Part shown: positions 12,283 through 26,466 of the stretch, one piece after another
Numbering within the stretch: position 1 is the first letter of the stretch
How the letters are laid out: each line of letters begins with the position of its first letter
NCBI RefSeq assembly: GCF_021730395.1
Contig: NC_069371.1
Span: forward strand, 51,842,001-51,906,000
Source: Mercenaria mercenaria
Taxonomy: Eukaryota > Mollusca > Bivalvia > Venerida > Veneridae
Direction of reading: 5' to 3'
DNA: 64,000 nucleotides
The notes under the pieces: model-generated
Databases searched by the model: none
What the model saw: only the letters and a program-made list of their open reading frames with translations
What the model was told of the DNA's origin: nothing
Program-made: the position numbers and the translations under genes

Positions 12283-13160
12283 AAAAACTAATATTCACAG
12301 AACCAGTTCGTATAAAAACGAATATCAGTATGGCGCGGGCTATTTGACCATTGATTTTCCATTTAAAGCATTCCTCAGATTGGCTGAAAATATCTTCCTT
12401 TCAAATGAGTTTGGTCATATGTGAACATTAGAATTTGAGCTTTTAGTTTAAAATATTTAAAAAGTCCAAATCAAGAAAACCGCGTCGTGAATCCACCCGA
12501 CCGCCGATCAATAAAGAATTTTTATTACCTAAGGATATAAAATTAGTAATTTTGACTTCCAAAATAGATCTGTATAACAGACAGTTTTTTCGTCTAAAAA
12601 GAATTAAAAACAGCAAATTTGTTCCGTAAATACATAGTTTGTCGAATAGAGTTAGAGCCTCTAAAGAAAACCGTTAAACATTATTTCCAATAACAATAAA
12701 TTAATATATATATATATATACAATTACTACATTATATAACATTATATATAATATAATATATTGATATGTCTATTTACATGAAGTTATCTAATGCATTTTT
12801 AGTCACAAGTTGGATATCAAAGAAAACAACCAACTCTAATGAGCTTTTTATACGGCCGATCTTACATATATACAACAATTTTTATTCGTCATTTGGGTAC
12901 AAGAGGCACTTCCTGCCAGCAAATGGGATGTTAACGCTTATTCTTCTCTTTAAAAATGCCTAAATTCCCTTATTAGATGCCTACATCCTACCATGCCAAT
13001 CTGTAATGTACTGGTCAATAAGGAATTGTTTTATTAACAAATGCACATTGTTTCATTTTTTTTTTTTTAAATATTCCGCTTTGACAACTTGTGTCAAAAA
13101 TACTCTTTATATGTTTTAGCCATTTGAATGAGCGTTCGCTTTCTAACATGACAATATAAT
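12283..13160. other. No gene recognised
   Basis: AT-rich sequence with a (TA)n tract near 12703-12720. Nothing else could be assigned. Confidence 0.5.
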
Positions 13161-13389
13161 ATGAGCCGTGCCATGGGAAAACCAACATAGTGGGTTTGCG
13201 ACCAGCAAGGATCCAGACCAGCCTGCGCATCCGCGCAGTCTGGTCAGGATCCATGCTGTTCGCTAACAGTTCTCTGATTCCATAGCTTTAAAGAGCGAAC
13301 AGCATGAGTCTGTACAGACTGGTCGGATGCCAGCTGGTCTGATCCATGCTGGTCGCAAACCACTGTTTGGTTTTCCCTGCACGGCTCAT
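13161..13389. mobile_element. Palindromic MITE family 1, copy a
   Basis: The ends ATGAGCCGTGCC and GGC(A)CGGCTCAT-like are inverted and the whole element folds on itself (GGTCTGGATCC and TGCTGTTCGCT arms), with flanking ATAAT on both sides. Copies b and c are at 37225-37463 and 47589-47795. Confidence 0.8.
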
Positions 13390-13454
13390 ATAATTTTAAG
13401 AGAAATTATACGGTTGCCCTTGAACTAAAGTTGACCAGTACTTTGTTTTTTATA

Positions 13455-13625
13455 ACCTAACGGAAATCCGTCTAATTCCACGTAAAGAATATAAGCTCGA
13501 ATACTTTTCTTAGTATAAGTTATTTTTATTTTATGTATGTAACGGAACTCTGCTTTATTCCACGTAAAGAACATAAGAATATAAGCTCGAATACCTTTCT
13601 TAGAATAAGTTATTTTAGGCAAAGC
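13455..13625. repeat. Two-copy direct repeat of about 80 bp
   Basis: ATTCCACGTAAAGAA and ATATAAGCTCGAATAC with TAAGTTATTTT occur at 13475-13530 and again at 13557-13617. The surrounding DNA shows no other feature. Confidence 0.6.
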
Positions 13626-13939
13626 AAGAGACGTACAGACAATGCCAAACAGCTGTATTATAGATTATATTATTAAACAGCTCTTGATTAAATGCAAATC
13701 ACGGGTAATACCGAGATAAAACCTTTAAAGGGACATATGCCTCCGAATAATCATAATCACACCTATAGCAACGACTTAAGCGGAATTCTGTTTAAAATGA
13801 TCCCAAAGGATTTTGAAAAGTAATTGTAAAGAATATATTACTATAAAATCAATGTTGGACTTCTGTCAAATTTTGCAGGTTGTCGATGACCAGTATAAGT
13901 TGCGTTTCACAGAAACGGCGTCCCCTAAAACCGTGTTGT

Positions 13940-14223
13940 ATTTGTTAAAGCGTTTTGTTTGTTTGTTTTGAGTTTAAAACCGTTTATTCAACAGTATTTC
14001 AGTTATGTAACGGTGAGCAGTTAACATAACCAGTGTTCCTGGATTCTGTACCAGTACAAACCTGTTCTCCGCAAGTAACTGCCAACTTCCCTACATGAAT
14101 CAGAGGTGACAGACACAATGTACTTTATCAAAATGTCACGGAGAACCTACGGCCTGTCCGAGGATCAAGCTCACGATCCCGCGATTCGTAGATCGGCGCT
14201 CTCCCTATTGAGCTAAGCGGGCG
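13940..14223 (-). mobile_element. tRNA-derived SINE (family 2)
   Basis: On the minus strand the head reads CCGCCCGCTTAGCTCAATAG with an A-box-like and, further on, a B-box-like segment (GATCGTGAGCTTGATCC). The body ends in CAAAACAAACAAACAAA-like sequence. The tRNA-like head differs from that of SINE family 1. Confidence 0.7.
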
Positions 14224-14559
14224 GTGAGTTGCTATGTTTGATGAAACGATACATACAAGAACTTTACATAGAATAATGAAATAAGTCTGTAGTTAATAAT
14301 TTGCTGGATCTTCTTTGTTTTGAGCTCTTAAAGCATCCTGGGCTGTCTTTCTGTAGAGTAGAACTAATCAAGGTTTTTGTTTACAGTCACTGAACCTCTC
14401 TATATCTATAAAGACCAAAAGAGCCAAAATGTGGCCTTTATTGGGAGGTGGTGTTTAATTGCAGATTAAAATACACTGTATAGGTTAAAATGAGAAACAA
14501 AACATGTGGTCTTTAGAGCCAGGTGGTCTCTGTTCAGAGGTGGTCTTTGACACAGGTTT

Positions 14560-14705
14560 GACTGTAGTTTCTTTATGTTTAAGATCAGAAATGAAGATAA
14601 AATATAATGTTACAAAAATACCTGAAAAAAATGGTTTTCTTTCAAGAGTGATAGAATATGTTACAAAAATATCTGGAAAAAATGGTTTTCTTTCCAAAGT
14701 ATAGT
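14560..14705. repeat. Two-copy direct repeat of about 60 bp
   Basis: The phrase ATGTTACAAAAATA(C/T)CTG and AAAAAATGGTTTTCTTTC occurs twice at about 14607-14645 and 14659-14695. No gene is recognised in 14224-15418 apart from this and a hairpin repeat at 14935. Confidence 0.6.
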
Positions 14706-14934
14706 TAGTTGTCGAAAAAAAAATCTGCAAGTTAATCATAAAATCATCAATAAAATCATCAAAAGTTTTATAACAGGTACTTATTCTATACAATTACCAG
14801 GCGAACTTCGGATAATTTCATATAGAAATTAGAAATTAATGTATCATATAACATAACCATCAAGAATCCAGATATTTCCCATTAATTTTGAGGTTATCTC
14901 CAGAGGTTTTCTGAGTTCTTTTGCACTATAAGTA

Positions 14935-14980
14935 GATCCAAAGAGCTATAAAAAATTATACTTTGGTAGATCCGATTCTT
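14935..14980 (+). repeat. Short hairpin repeat, copy 2
   Basis: TAGATCCAAAGAGCTATAAA and ATTATACTTTGGTAGATCC form an imperfect hairpin related to 9051-9093 and 16243-16300. Confidence 0.5.
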
Positions 14981-15418
14981 TTTGTCTTTTTTATGCTAAG
15001 TATAATGTACTCAATAGATTTACTATTCCATAGTCAGTTTTTAGTTAATTGTTTCTGTTCAGTCGGCAAGTTCGTGTCCATCCCGTGAGGATCATTCGGG
15101 AAAATTCGAGGGAAAAATCGCTGTCTTAACTAAGATCCTGTGCAAACCATATTATATCTTTTCTGTCATAGAATATTTTTATTTACTACAGCCTGTGACA
15201 ATTTGCGCTCAAAAGAAAAAGTGCCATTGCATAACAACAATCAAAGAATATAATTATATTTTTTGTTACAATTACATGTACGGGCCTCTGAATTTTCCGT
15301 AAAAGTCACGGAAATTACCGAACAACAAATTATGCCATGTCGTTTAGAGTTCTCTCCCGTTTCCACATGTCATTTTGCAAAAAGCCGGTAAAGTTGTTTG
15401 CCAGACTGCTAAATAATC

Positions 15419-18400
15419 ATGGTTTTAGAACTAAAAAAGGTGTTTATAAGTGACGAAGTGGATCCAAGATGTGTGGAAGTCCTAAAGGAAAGTGGAATAG
15501 AGGTTGTCAAAGACACAAAACTACGCACGGATAAGGAAAAGTTCCTCGCTGAAATTTCGGTATCTTTTTTTTTCTCAAATTTCTGCTCTGTATAATTTGC
15601 AACTCTATCACATTGCACTTTGTAGTCTTAGTAATTAGTTTTCACCATGATTCCATTTATGCAGTTGGTGACAATTGACAGTGTAGCACGACTCCACCAA
15701 AAGGAATTTAATGTAAGCTTTACTTACCATCGCTTTTTGCAGGTCGGAGACTTCCCCTGGATTGAGAGACAGTCTCTAGATAAGCTTACTGTCGCTGAGT
15801 GGCTGCTTTTTAATTTCTGACTTTTGCAGTCACAATATAAAACAAACTGTATACGTCGGATTAGTTCGACTAAAACAGTCTCTAGATCTAAACACTGTCT
15901 CTCGATCAAAAGACAGCATTTAGCTTAAGTGTTGAAGAAACATGAAATCATTATTAAAACAATCATTTCATTACAGTCGCATTATCGATAATGCTTAAAC
16001 AAAATTCCCAAAATAATTTTGATTTTGGAAATTTGATAAAAGAAAGATAATTTTCTATATTTGAAATAAATTCTAAAAAGCGAGTTTTAATTACTCTTTC
16101 AATGATTTTCATTGCTTAAGCTAATTTGAGTCTTTCAATTGAAAGACATTTTGTCTTTCGAACGAGAGACAATGTTTAGATCAAGAGAATGTCTCTCAAT
16201 CCAGGGGATGTCTCCATCCTGTTTTGAGCTCTTTACATGTATAGATCTACTCAAAGAGCTATAAAAATAAATTTTATACTTCTTTGATCTACTCTAGTGC
16301 TTGAGCGACCCTGTTTTAAAAACAAACCTTAAACCTTGGCAATTTGCTGGTACCCATTTACAGCTGGGTCAACTGAGACAATCGTGATAAAGTGCCTTGG
16401 ACTAGACTCCACCAGTTCTTTACCTGGCATACAACTTCTCCACATCTCAAATGATGAAATAGAGGACAGTGACTTAACACATTGTCTGCCTTCATTAATC
16501 ATGTAAATTGGCTTGTTAGGGTGTCAGGATATCGAAATATTAAATTGAAATGTTAATGAAACTTTCCATCATGAGATTCAAACGCTGGGACAATTTTTGT
16601 TTCGATCATACCGACGTGTCTACACCAGCTGCAAGAGCAGCAAAAAAAGTTTTATGATTGCATATATGATGTGCTTTTGAACAAACAAACATTTGGGGGT
16701 CTCATGCAGGTCACACAAGAGACAAAAAGTCTTTAATTCCTAATTCATTATCATTTTCTAGTGTAACTTTTTCTGTCGATATTTATGCATAAAGGAAGTA
16801 TATCCGTTAAGCTTCTGAAATAGGAGCTAATTTCCCCCACCCCCACGAAAAAAAATTGAAATTCTGCCACTTCATACTATTTAAAGTGTCATTGAACATT
16901 GCAAAAAATTATACATGCATGTTACACATTTATAAATGCTTTGAGGAAAGCTGTTAAATATCTTTTTTTTCTGTTAAAATATAACTGTTTTAGTTTTAGC
17001 ACATTGGTTTCTTGTAATTATTAAGCATACTGTTGTTAATTCACTTTTTACATATGTACCCTGCATATAACATTATACAACAGTTATTTACTGGTACAGT
17101 TGTGTTCATTGGCAAATTTGTTGGAACATTAAAGACTCTTCATAGAATAGCTGTTGTTTTTTTTTTACAATGACATATATTAGGCCAAGAAAAATGTGTT
17201 TAATGTCTTTAACATTTTATTGAATTGATGTAACAATATGCACAGAACTTGGTATATTTAGTTAAATTTAGATCGCATTTTATTTCTACAATGCAAGACA
17301 GTTATTTTTTGATGTTTTTAAAACTATACTGAAAAAGAGATTCACTGAATATTAAGTTAGCAGACAAAGTTGTGAAAACATTAATTCATGACCCGGGCAC
17401 CACTTGATTACCTGTCATCTTGTAGTGTTGTTGTATTGTACTTGAATAGAGTACCTGTATTGAGGAAAGAGTAGGTCAGTAGGTTGTGGATTCAATGTGC
17501 AGAACATTAAATAGGAGTTCATAAAGTATAATGGTTATATAAATTATTTTATTTGCATATTTCCATGAAAGACGACTAAGTATATCCCTTAGTTAGACTT
17601 TTCTTCTAACAGGTCAGAGGTTTATAAAATACTGCCGTTTTTGCATACTCAGCCAAATTTTTCTGCACTGTATTGTGTACACCATGTGATAGGTTTTGAT
17701 GGAAATTTACTGATCCTATTTATAAATATCTAGGACATCTAAAAATAACAAATATTGAGGCCTGGCTACAGTTTTCTTCTGTTCCCAAATAAATATTGAC
17801 AGAACATGATTAAACTGAACTTTTAATAATTATTTAAACATTGCATATAGGTAAAGTTCTTATCCATTAATGAGCTGTCAAAGGAATCTAATATTTCCTT
17901 TTAAAAGATCTGTAGCTCTTTTTTCTCTAGTAATTACACAGGTTTTTGATACAGGAATGAGAATATTAAACTTTCTTCAAAAGGTATTAGATGTTAAAAA
18001 CCTTTGGGTTAAGAGTTGATTCATTATATGTCTTTGATACAATCAAAATACAGTTCTTTTTTGTGTCCGATGTCAATTAATTGTATTCTTATTCTTTTCT
18101 CCCATTTCAGTAGTTTAATTATAACATTACTTGTTCAAAATCTGATTAACCACATTTAAAACATAAAAAAAAGAAACCAGGGAAAATCTTGTTTTATAGA
18201 AAGAGACTTTTTCTGCATATTATTAGACACAGCAAGTATTGAATCATTTTCTTTTTACTTTTTTTTATAAAAAATGAAAACATTAACTTCCTAAATTCAA
18301 ACAAAATTGTGAAAAGGTACTGAAGGTGAAAAGTACTTTACAATCAACACATTGATTTTATGTTGACAAGTCACAATGCATTGCAGATGACATTTAAAGG

Positions 18401-21400
18401 TCTGCATGAAGGAAAATTTCCAAGTGAATCAATAGCTTCATGTGATGATTTATTAATCCCAGTGTGCTATTTACTTGTAACATCTCTATAGGAAAACTAC
18501 ACTGTTCAGGAGTTTGAAGAGGCATGCCCCACCACATATCTATATAGGAAAATTACAATGTACCCACCGTGACTATTCTTCTAGACTGTAGATAAAGAAT
18601 TTGTTTTAAAAGATAATTCAGTAATCTCATAAAGTTTTAAAAATCATACTTGATATTGTGTTATAATGACATAAAATACATATAAATTACATTTTATTTA
18701 TGTAGTTATGTATGATACTGAAAAATTTTCAATATAATTAATATACTGGTTCGGAACCATTTTCCGGACACATTTTCATATTTCGGCTCCATTATTCCCT
18801 AAAAAAATATTTGACATAAATGAAGCCCATATAACACAAACTTCAGCTCCTTCCGCAACCGATCTTGTAATCAGCATCGTGTTGTGACATAAAATATGGA
18901 TTCCATGGGGCCTCAAATGGGGTCACTAAAAGAAGCATTTTTCTCCGTGAGGTTAACCAGTGTCCGGACAAATATTTCGATGGTGTTTTGCTGTTAATTT
19001 GATATCGAAATAAGTAATTAAACTATTTCTTACACATTTCATTATCATTCATCTCTTCAAAAATGCACATGAAACATAACCCGACGTTCAATAGCAGCTA
19101 CTAAAGCAAAACGAGGTTGACTATGAAAAACTCAAATTTCTTCTAACACAAATTCTTGATAATTCCAATAGATATAGAATAAAATTAGTGCAAAATTCGA
19201 CAACCCTGCATTTTATGTAACTGTTACCGAGAAATTAAAAGTAGCACATGTTATCTGCAGACAATCATTAAGTAGTTTAATTATTTCTTCCCCACTTGAT
19301 ACCTCGGCAAGTGTGAACTACTGCGCATGCGCAATGCTATCTTCATGCCCCATTAAGACAGAGAGTTGTTTTGTAAACACAGGTGAGTTATCATCATAAA
19401 ACCTAACACTATACAGCCTTGTAACATAATGGTTTGTTGTGGACATGAAGAACAAACATCTAAATGATCTAGATGAAACAATTACATGAATAACAACGAA
19501 ATAAAGTGGATATTACGTGTGTCCGGAAAGTGGTCCTGTCCGGAAACCAGTTCCAAACCAGTACAGTGCAGTCAAAGGCATTGCCTCCAAATGCACATTT
19601 GTAATAAAAAAAATCATTTGACCTTTGAAATATGTGATGGGTCACCTAGTGAAACAAAATCCAGCAAAGTCCATGGTTTGATAATTCATACTCCAGTGAC
19701 TGGAAGGGTAGAACCCTATTTGAATGAAGTTATGGGCAGGGCTTTCATGGATTGTTCCAAAATATACCAATATATCCATAAAATATGAATAATAATCAAA
19801 GTCAAGCAGTATAGATACTAGTTTTTGAAATTTAAGGCAGTAGTTTTCATTTATCTTTACATTTTTTTTGCTTCATTTTATATTTTTCGATTGAATCAGT
19901 TTTTTTAGCTCACCTGAGCACGAAGTGCTCAAAGGTGAGCTTTTGTGATCGCCCTGTGTCCGTCGTCCGTCCGTCGTCGTCAACAATTTGACTGTTAACA
20001 CTCTAGAGGTCACAATTTTGGCCCAATCTTAATGAAACTTAGTCAGAATGTTACCCTCAATTAAATCTTGGATGAGTTCGATATTGGGTCATCTGGGAAC
20101 AAAAACTAGGTCTCCAGGTCAAATCAAGGGAAAAGCTTGTTAACACTCTAGAGGTCACAATTTTGACCCAATCTTAATGAAACTTGGTCAGAATGTTACC
20201 CTCAATAAAATCTTGGACGAGTTCGATATTTGGTCATCTGAGGTCAAAAACTAGGTCACCAGATCAAATTAAAGGAAAAGCTTGTTAACACTGTAGAGAG
20301 GTCACAATTTTGGCCCAATCTGAATGAAACTTGGTCAGAATGTTATCCTCAATAAAATCTTGGATGAATTTGATATTGGGTCATCTGGGATAAAGAAACT
20401 AGGTCACCAGGTCAAATCAAAGGAAAAGCTTGTTAACACTGTAGAGGCCACATTTATGACTGTATCTTCATGAAACCTGGTCAGAATGTTAATCTTGATG
20501 ATCTCAAGGTCCAGTTTGAATCTGGATCATGTATGGTCAAAAACTAGGTCACCAGGTGAAATCAAAGGAAAAGCTAGTTAACCCTGTAAAGGCCACATTT
20601 ATGACCATATCTTAATGAAACTTGGTCAGAATGTTAATCTTGATGATTTATAGGTCATGTTCAAATCTGGATCAGATGGGGTCAAAAACTAGGTCACTAG
20701 GTCAAATCAAAGGAAAAGCTTGTTAACACTGTAGAGGCCACATTTACGACTGTATCTTCATGAAACTTAGTGCGAATGTTAATCTTGATGTTCTTTAGGT
20801 CAAGTTCAAATCTGGGTCATATGGGGTCCAAAACTAGGTCACCGGGTCAAATCAAGGAAAAGCTAGTAAACACTTTAGAGGCCACATTTATGACCATATC
20901 TTAATAAAACTTGGTCAGAATGTTAATCTTGATGATCTATAGTTCATGTTCAAAACTAGAGCAGGTGGGTTAGAAAACTAGGTCACTAGGTCAAATCAAA
21001 GGAAAAGCTTGTTAACACTGTAGAGGCCACATCTATGACTATATCTTCATGAAACGTGGTCAGAATGTTAATCATAATAATCTTTACGTCTAGTTCGAAT
21101 CTGGGTCATTCGGGGTCAAAATCTAGGTCACCGGGTCAAATCAAAGGAAAAGCTTGTTAACAGTCTAGAGGCCATATTTAAGACTGTATCTTCATGAAAC
21201 TTAGTCAGAATGTTAATCTTGATGATCTTTAGGTCAAGTTCGAATCTGGGTTATGTGGGATAAAAAAAACTAGGTCACCGGGTCAAATCGAAGGAAAAGC
21301 TAGTTTTCACTTTTAAGGCCACATTTATGACCATACCTTAATGAAACTTGGTCAGAATGTTAATCTTGATGACCTTTAGGTCAATAGGTCAGGTGAGCGA

Positions 21401-24400
21401 TACAGGGCCTTCATGGCCCTCTTGTTTTTCAAAAGCTCTATATTGATTCTTCATGTTCTTATTAACTGTACCTTAAATACATTAATATCAGTGTGTTATT
21501 GATGACAGCCCTAGTTGTTGGTTTTTAAGTCTCTATTAGTTTTAGGCATTTCAAAGTTAGGATATTTGTGATTTCATATTTTCAGAAATATGATGGTTTA
21601 ATTGTACGGTCAGCAACGAAGGTGACAGCTGATGTAATCAATGCGGCCACAAACTTGAAGATAATTGGTCGAGCTGGTACAGGGGTCGACAATATAGATT
21701 GTGAGGCAGCGACAAAAAGAGGAATCATTGTTATGAAGTAAGTGTCAAGTAACTTTATATGTCATTAAGTCTTACTTTTTCATTGACTTAACATTTATAA
21801 CATCTTTGATCAAGCTAGTAAAGGCATTGTCTTTGATCAAGCTTGTACAAGAATTGTCTTTGTTCAAGCTGATACAAGCATCATCTTTGATGAAACTGGT
21901 ACAGGCGTCTAACTGGTTGTTGGATCAGAAATACTTACCCTAATACAGATTCCATCAAAAATATCGGAGAACTGTTTTGCTCGCAACCGGTTAAAGGGTG
22001 TGGTGAAGGACTCTCGACACCTCATTCCTGATGGAATCCATTGCCATGAGGGTATGACAGAAGAGAGGCCAATTTCCCTTTAAATGCATTTTTGCACTTT
22101 ATTCAAACCCATGAGGTTCTCAGCAGCAACATCTGTACTGACTAGAAAATGGTTGTTTTTTATTCCAGTACACCAGGAGGTAACACACTGAGTGCTGCAG
22201 AACACACCTGTGCATTGATGTGCTGTCTGTCAAGGTAAGTGTCACAGGGTGAGAAAAAATGTGTAACATTGTAATACGTTTCTGCTGCTATACTGACTGA
22301 GCTACCACTGAACTGAAATATTTGTCCTCTTGAATTCAATGAGTCCAAGTATTGTAAGACTGAACAAATAATGGTATCACAGCCTAACATTGGACGACAT
22401 ACTGGGTATTTCACAGGGTGAGAAAAATTGTCTTGTCCTACTGGGACTTGAACTTAGTGCCTAGGAATACTGTTTTGATGCGTTACTGACTGGGTTCTTA
22501 CTCATTTTCTTCCAAAATTGTAAATCTGACAAGATATTAGAAAAGATGAAGCATACAGTCTTTCATTCAGCTTAGATGAGTACTCTTCAATGCCCCTTAG
22601 ATAATAATGATATTTCAGTTGACAAATCTATTATAGGACACCATTTGAGGACTTAGATTACAATTCATTGGGGGAGTTTGGGGACTGTAATTTTGGGGAA
22701 AATAGTTGGGTATTTGGGCAAAGGTTAATACCGGTAAGAATTTTGATACTAAATAAATTTTTGGGAAAACTGCATGATTTTAGAGAAAAAAGGGTGTATG
22801 TAAACAGTTCCCACTTAAGAAGGCGAAAAAAAACTTGATAAGACACTCTTAGAGAGGAAAAATCTTTGATATTGCACCCTCAAAATTTAAGAAAATGTAA
22901 TAGTTTGATACAACTGTATTAATGTATGTTATGTTTCAGAGATATACCAAATGCTGTTGCAACAATGAGAGCTGGAACCTGGGACAGGAAAAGCTTCATG
23001 GGGTCAGAGTTGTATGGGAAAACTCTCGCAATTATTGGTCTCGGAAGAATAGGCAAGGAAGTGGCCCTTAGAATGCAGTCCTTCGGAATGACGGTAATTT
23101 TAGAATTGGCAAAAAAGTGGCCCTTAGAATGCAAGCCTTTAGATTGTTTATGCTCCTCCAAGGGAAAGGAATCAGCTACTGTTTCATCCGTCCATCCGTT
23201 GAATTCAGCCAATTATTATTGGAAGGATCACTACCAAAAGGACATGCTCATATTATCTTCATGTTGAAGTCTGATGATTTTTCACTTGGCTATTGCCTTT
23301 TGATTATACAACATTAGTTTACTATAGCACCATTTCTTGTCCAGATAATTTTTCAGCAAGGTCACACTTGAATGTAGCAAAACTTCACTCCCCAAAGGAG
23401 TGTGCATACAAATTTGCTGTTCTGGTCGTATACTTTTTATCGAGTTATTTCCCTTTGGTTATTCCACATTCGTAAACTATAGTGCCATGCCTGTCCGGAG
23501 TATTTCGATGGAAGCTTCACTTTTAAGAGAAGATGTGCACATTATCTTCATGAGTTATTGCCCTTTTATTAGTCCCCTACTGGTTGAAAACCAGTTTTGG
23601 GGACTATAGGAATGCTCTTTTCCGTCATTCCGTCTTTCCGTCATTCCGTCTTTCCGTCATTCCGTCATTCTGTCATTCCGTCATTCCGTCCGTCCGCAAT
23701 TTCGTGTCCGGTCCATAACTCTGTCATCCATGAAGGGATTTTAATATTACTTGGCACAAATGTTCCCCATGATGAGACGACGTGTCATGCGCAAAACCCG
23801 GACTCGTAGCTCAAAGGTCAAGGTCACAATAGGAGGTCAAAGGTCAACAGGGCTTTTTTCCTGTCCGGTCCACAACTCTCCCATCTTTGAAGGAACTTTA
23901 GTATTACTTGGCACAAATGTTCCCCATGATGAGATGATGTGTCATGCACAAATCCCGGACCCCTAGCTCAAAGGTCAAGGTCACAATTGGAGGTCAAAGG
24001 TCAACAGGGCTTTTTAGCTCGACTATTCGAAGAATAGTCTAGCTATTCTACTCACCCTGGCGTCGGCGTCGGCGTCGGCGTCACACCTTGGTTAAGTTTT
24101 TGCATGCAAGTACATACAGCTATCATGTAAAGGCATATAGCTTTGAAACTTATTTATTCTTTTTCTAGGTCAATTACCAACCTCACTGGGTCAAGTTCCA
24201 TAACTCTAACATGTATTTTGAGCAAATTATGCCCCCTTTTGGACTTAGAAAATTCTGGTTAAAGTTTTACATGCAAGTTACTATCTCCAAAACTAATGCA
24301 GATATTGAATTGAAACTTCACATGTGTCTTCGGGGTTATAAAACTAGTTGATAGCACCAAGTCCCATAACTCTGACCTTTATTTTGGCCAAATTATGCCC

Positions 24401-26421
24401 CCTTTTGGACTTAGAAAATTCTGGTTAAAGTTTTGCGTGCAAGTACATACAGCTATTACTAAAAGGCATATAGATTTGAAACTTATTTTTTCTTTTTCTA
24501 GATCAATTACCTACCTCACTGGGTCAAGTCCCATAACTCTGACATGTATTTTGGCCAAATTATGCCCCCTTTTGGACTTAGAAAATTCTGGTTAAAGTTT
24601 TGCGTGCAAGTACATACAGCTGTTACTAAAAGGCATATAGATTTGAAACTTATTTTTTCTTTTTCTAGATCAATTACCTACCTCACTGGGTCAAGTCCCA
24701 TAACTCTGACATGTATTTTGGGCAAATTATGCCCCCTTTTGGACTTAGAAAATCCTGGTTAAAGTTTTACATGCAAGTTACTATCTCCAAAACTACTACA
24801 GATATTAAATTGAAACTTCACATGTGTCTTCGGGGTTATAAAACTAGTTGATAGAATCAAGTCCCATAACTCTGACATGTATTTTGGGCAAATTATGCCC
24901 CCTTTTGGACTTAGAAATCCTGGTTAAAGTTTTGCGTGCAAGTACATACAGCTATTACCAAAAGGCATATAGCTTTGAAACTTATTTATTCTTTTTCTAG
25001 GTCAATTACCAACCTCTCTGTTTCAAGTTCCATAACTCTTAACATGTATTTTGAGCAAATTATGCCCCCTTTTGGACTTAGAAAATTCTGATTAAAGTTT
25101 TGCATGCAAGTTACTATCCCAAAACTAATGCAGATATTGAATTGAAACTTAACATGTTTCTTCGGGGTTATAAAACTAGTTGATAGCATCAAGTCCCATA
25201 ACTCTGATATGCATTTTGGTCAAATTATGTCCCCTTTTGAACTTAAAACTCTTTAGATATTTAACATTTTGGGTAATAATTTCCTGCTTCTGTGAAAATA
25301 TTTCGAATAGTCGAGCTTGGCTGTCTTATGGACAGCTCTTGTTTCCTGTCCGGTCCATAACTCTCCCATCCATGAAGAGATTTTAATATTACTTGGCACA
25401 AATGTTCCCCATGAGGAGACGACGTGTCATGCGCAAAACCTGGACCCCTAACTTAAAGGTCAAGGTCACAATTGGAGGTCAAAGGTCAACAAGGCTTTTT
25501 TCCTGTCCGGTCCATAACTCTCCCATCTATGAAGGGATTTTAATATTACTTGGCACAAATGTACCTCATAATAAGACGATGTGTCATGCACAACTTTCAG
25601 ACCCCTAGCTCAAAGGTCAAGGTCACACTTAGCAGTCAAATGTTAACATAGCATGAACAGGGTCTGTTTCGTGTCCGGTCCATAACTCTGACATTCATTA
25701 AGGGATTTTAATATCACTTAGCACAAGTGTTCCCCATGATGAGACGACGTGTCATGCACAAATCCCGGACCCCTAGCTCAAAGGTCAAGGTCACAATTGG
25801 GTGTCAAAGGTCAACAGAGTTTTTTTCCTGTCCCATCCATAACTCTGCCATCCATGAAGGGATTTTAATATTACTTGGCACAAATGTTTCCCATGATGAG
25901 ACGATGTGTCATGCGCAAACCCAGTACCCTAGCTTAAAGGTCAAGGTCACACTTTGAGATCAAAGGTCAAGAGGATTTTTTTCCTGTCCGGTCTATAACT
26001 TTGTCATGCAAAGCAGGATTTAGATATCAGTTGGCACAAATATTCCCCTGGATGAGACAACATGTCATGCGCAAGAACCAGGTCCCTAGCTCTAAGGTCA
26101 AGGTCATATTTAGAGGTCAAAGGTCAAATTCAAGAATGACTTTGTACGGACATTTCTTCTTCATGCATGGAGGGATTTTGATGTAACTTGGACCAAATGT
26201 TCAACACCATGAGGCACCCTTGTTTTTAGAATTACATCCCTTTGTTTTACTATAAATAGATTTTATTGTAACATTTTTATTACTGGCGGTAGAGAAAAAT
26301 CGAGACCACTTTTCTGTGGTACAGCATGCATGTTACATCCAATTTTTAGGTGTATTTTGACCTATCTCTACCTGGTAAAGAGTTTCCTGTGGACTTATGT
26401 TATTATTATTATTATTATTAT

Positions 26422-26466
<45 letters not shown>

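Noticed and set aside
19486-19788. 100-codon open frame
   Set aside because: It crosses the end of a TIR element and has no transposase motif or splice support.
24395-24762. Two overlapping open frames with near-identical proteins
   Set aside because: They are successive ~167-bp units of a family A repeat body, not genes.
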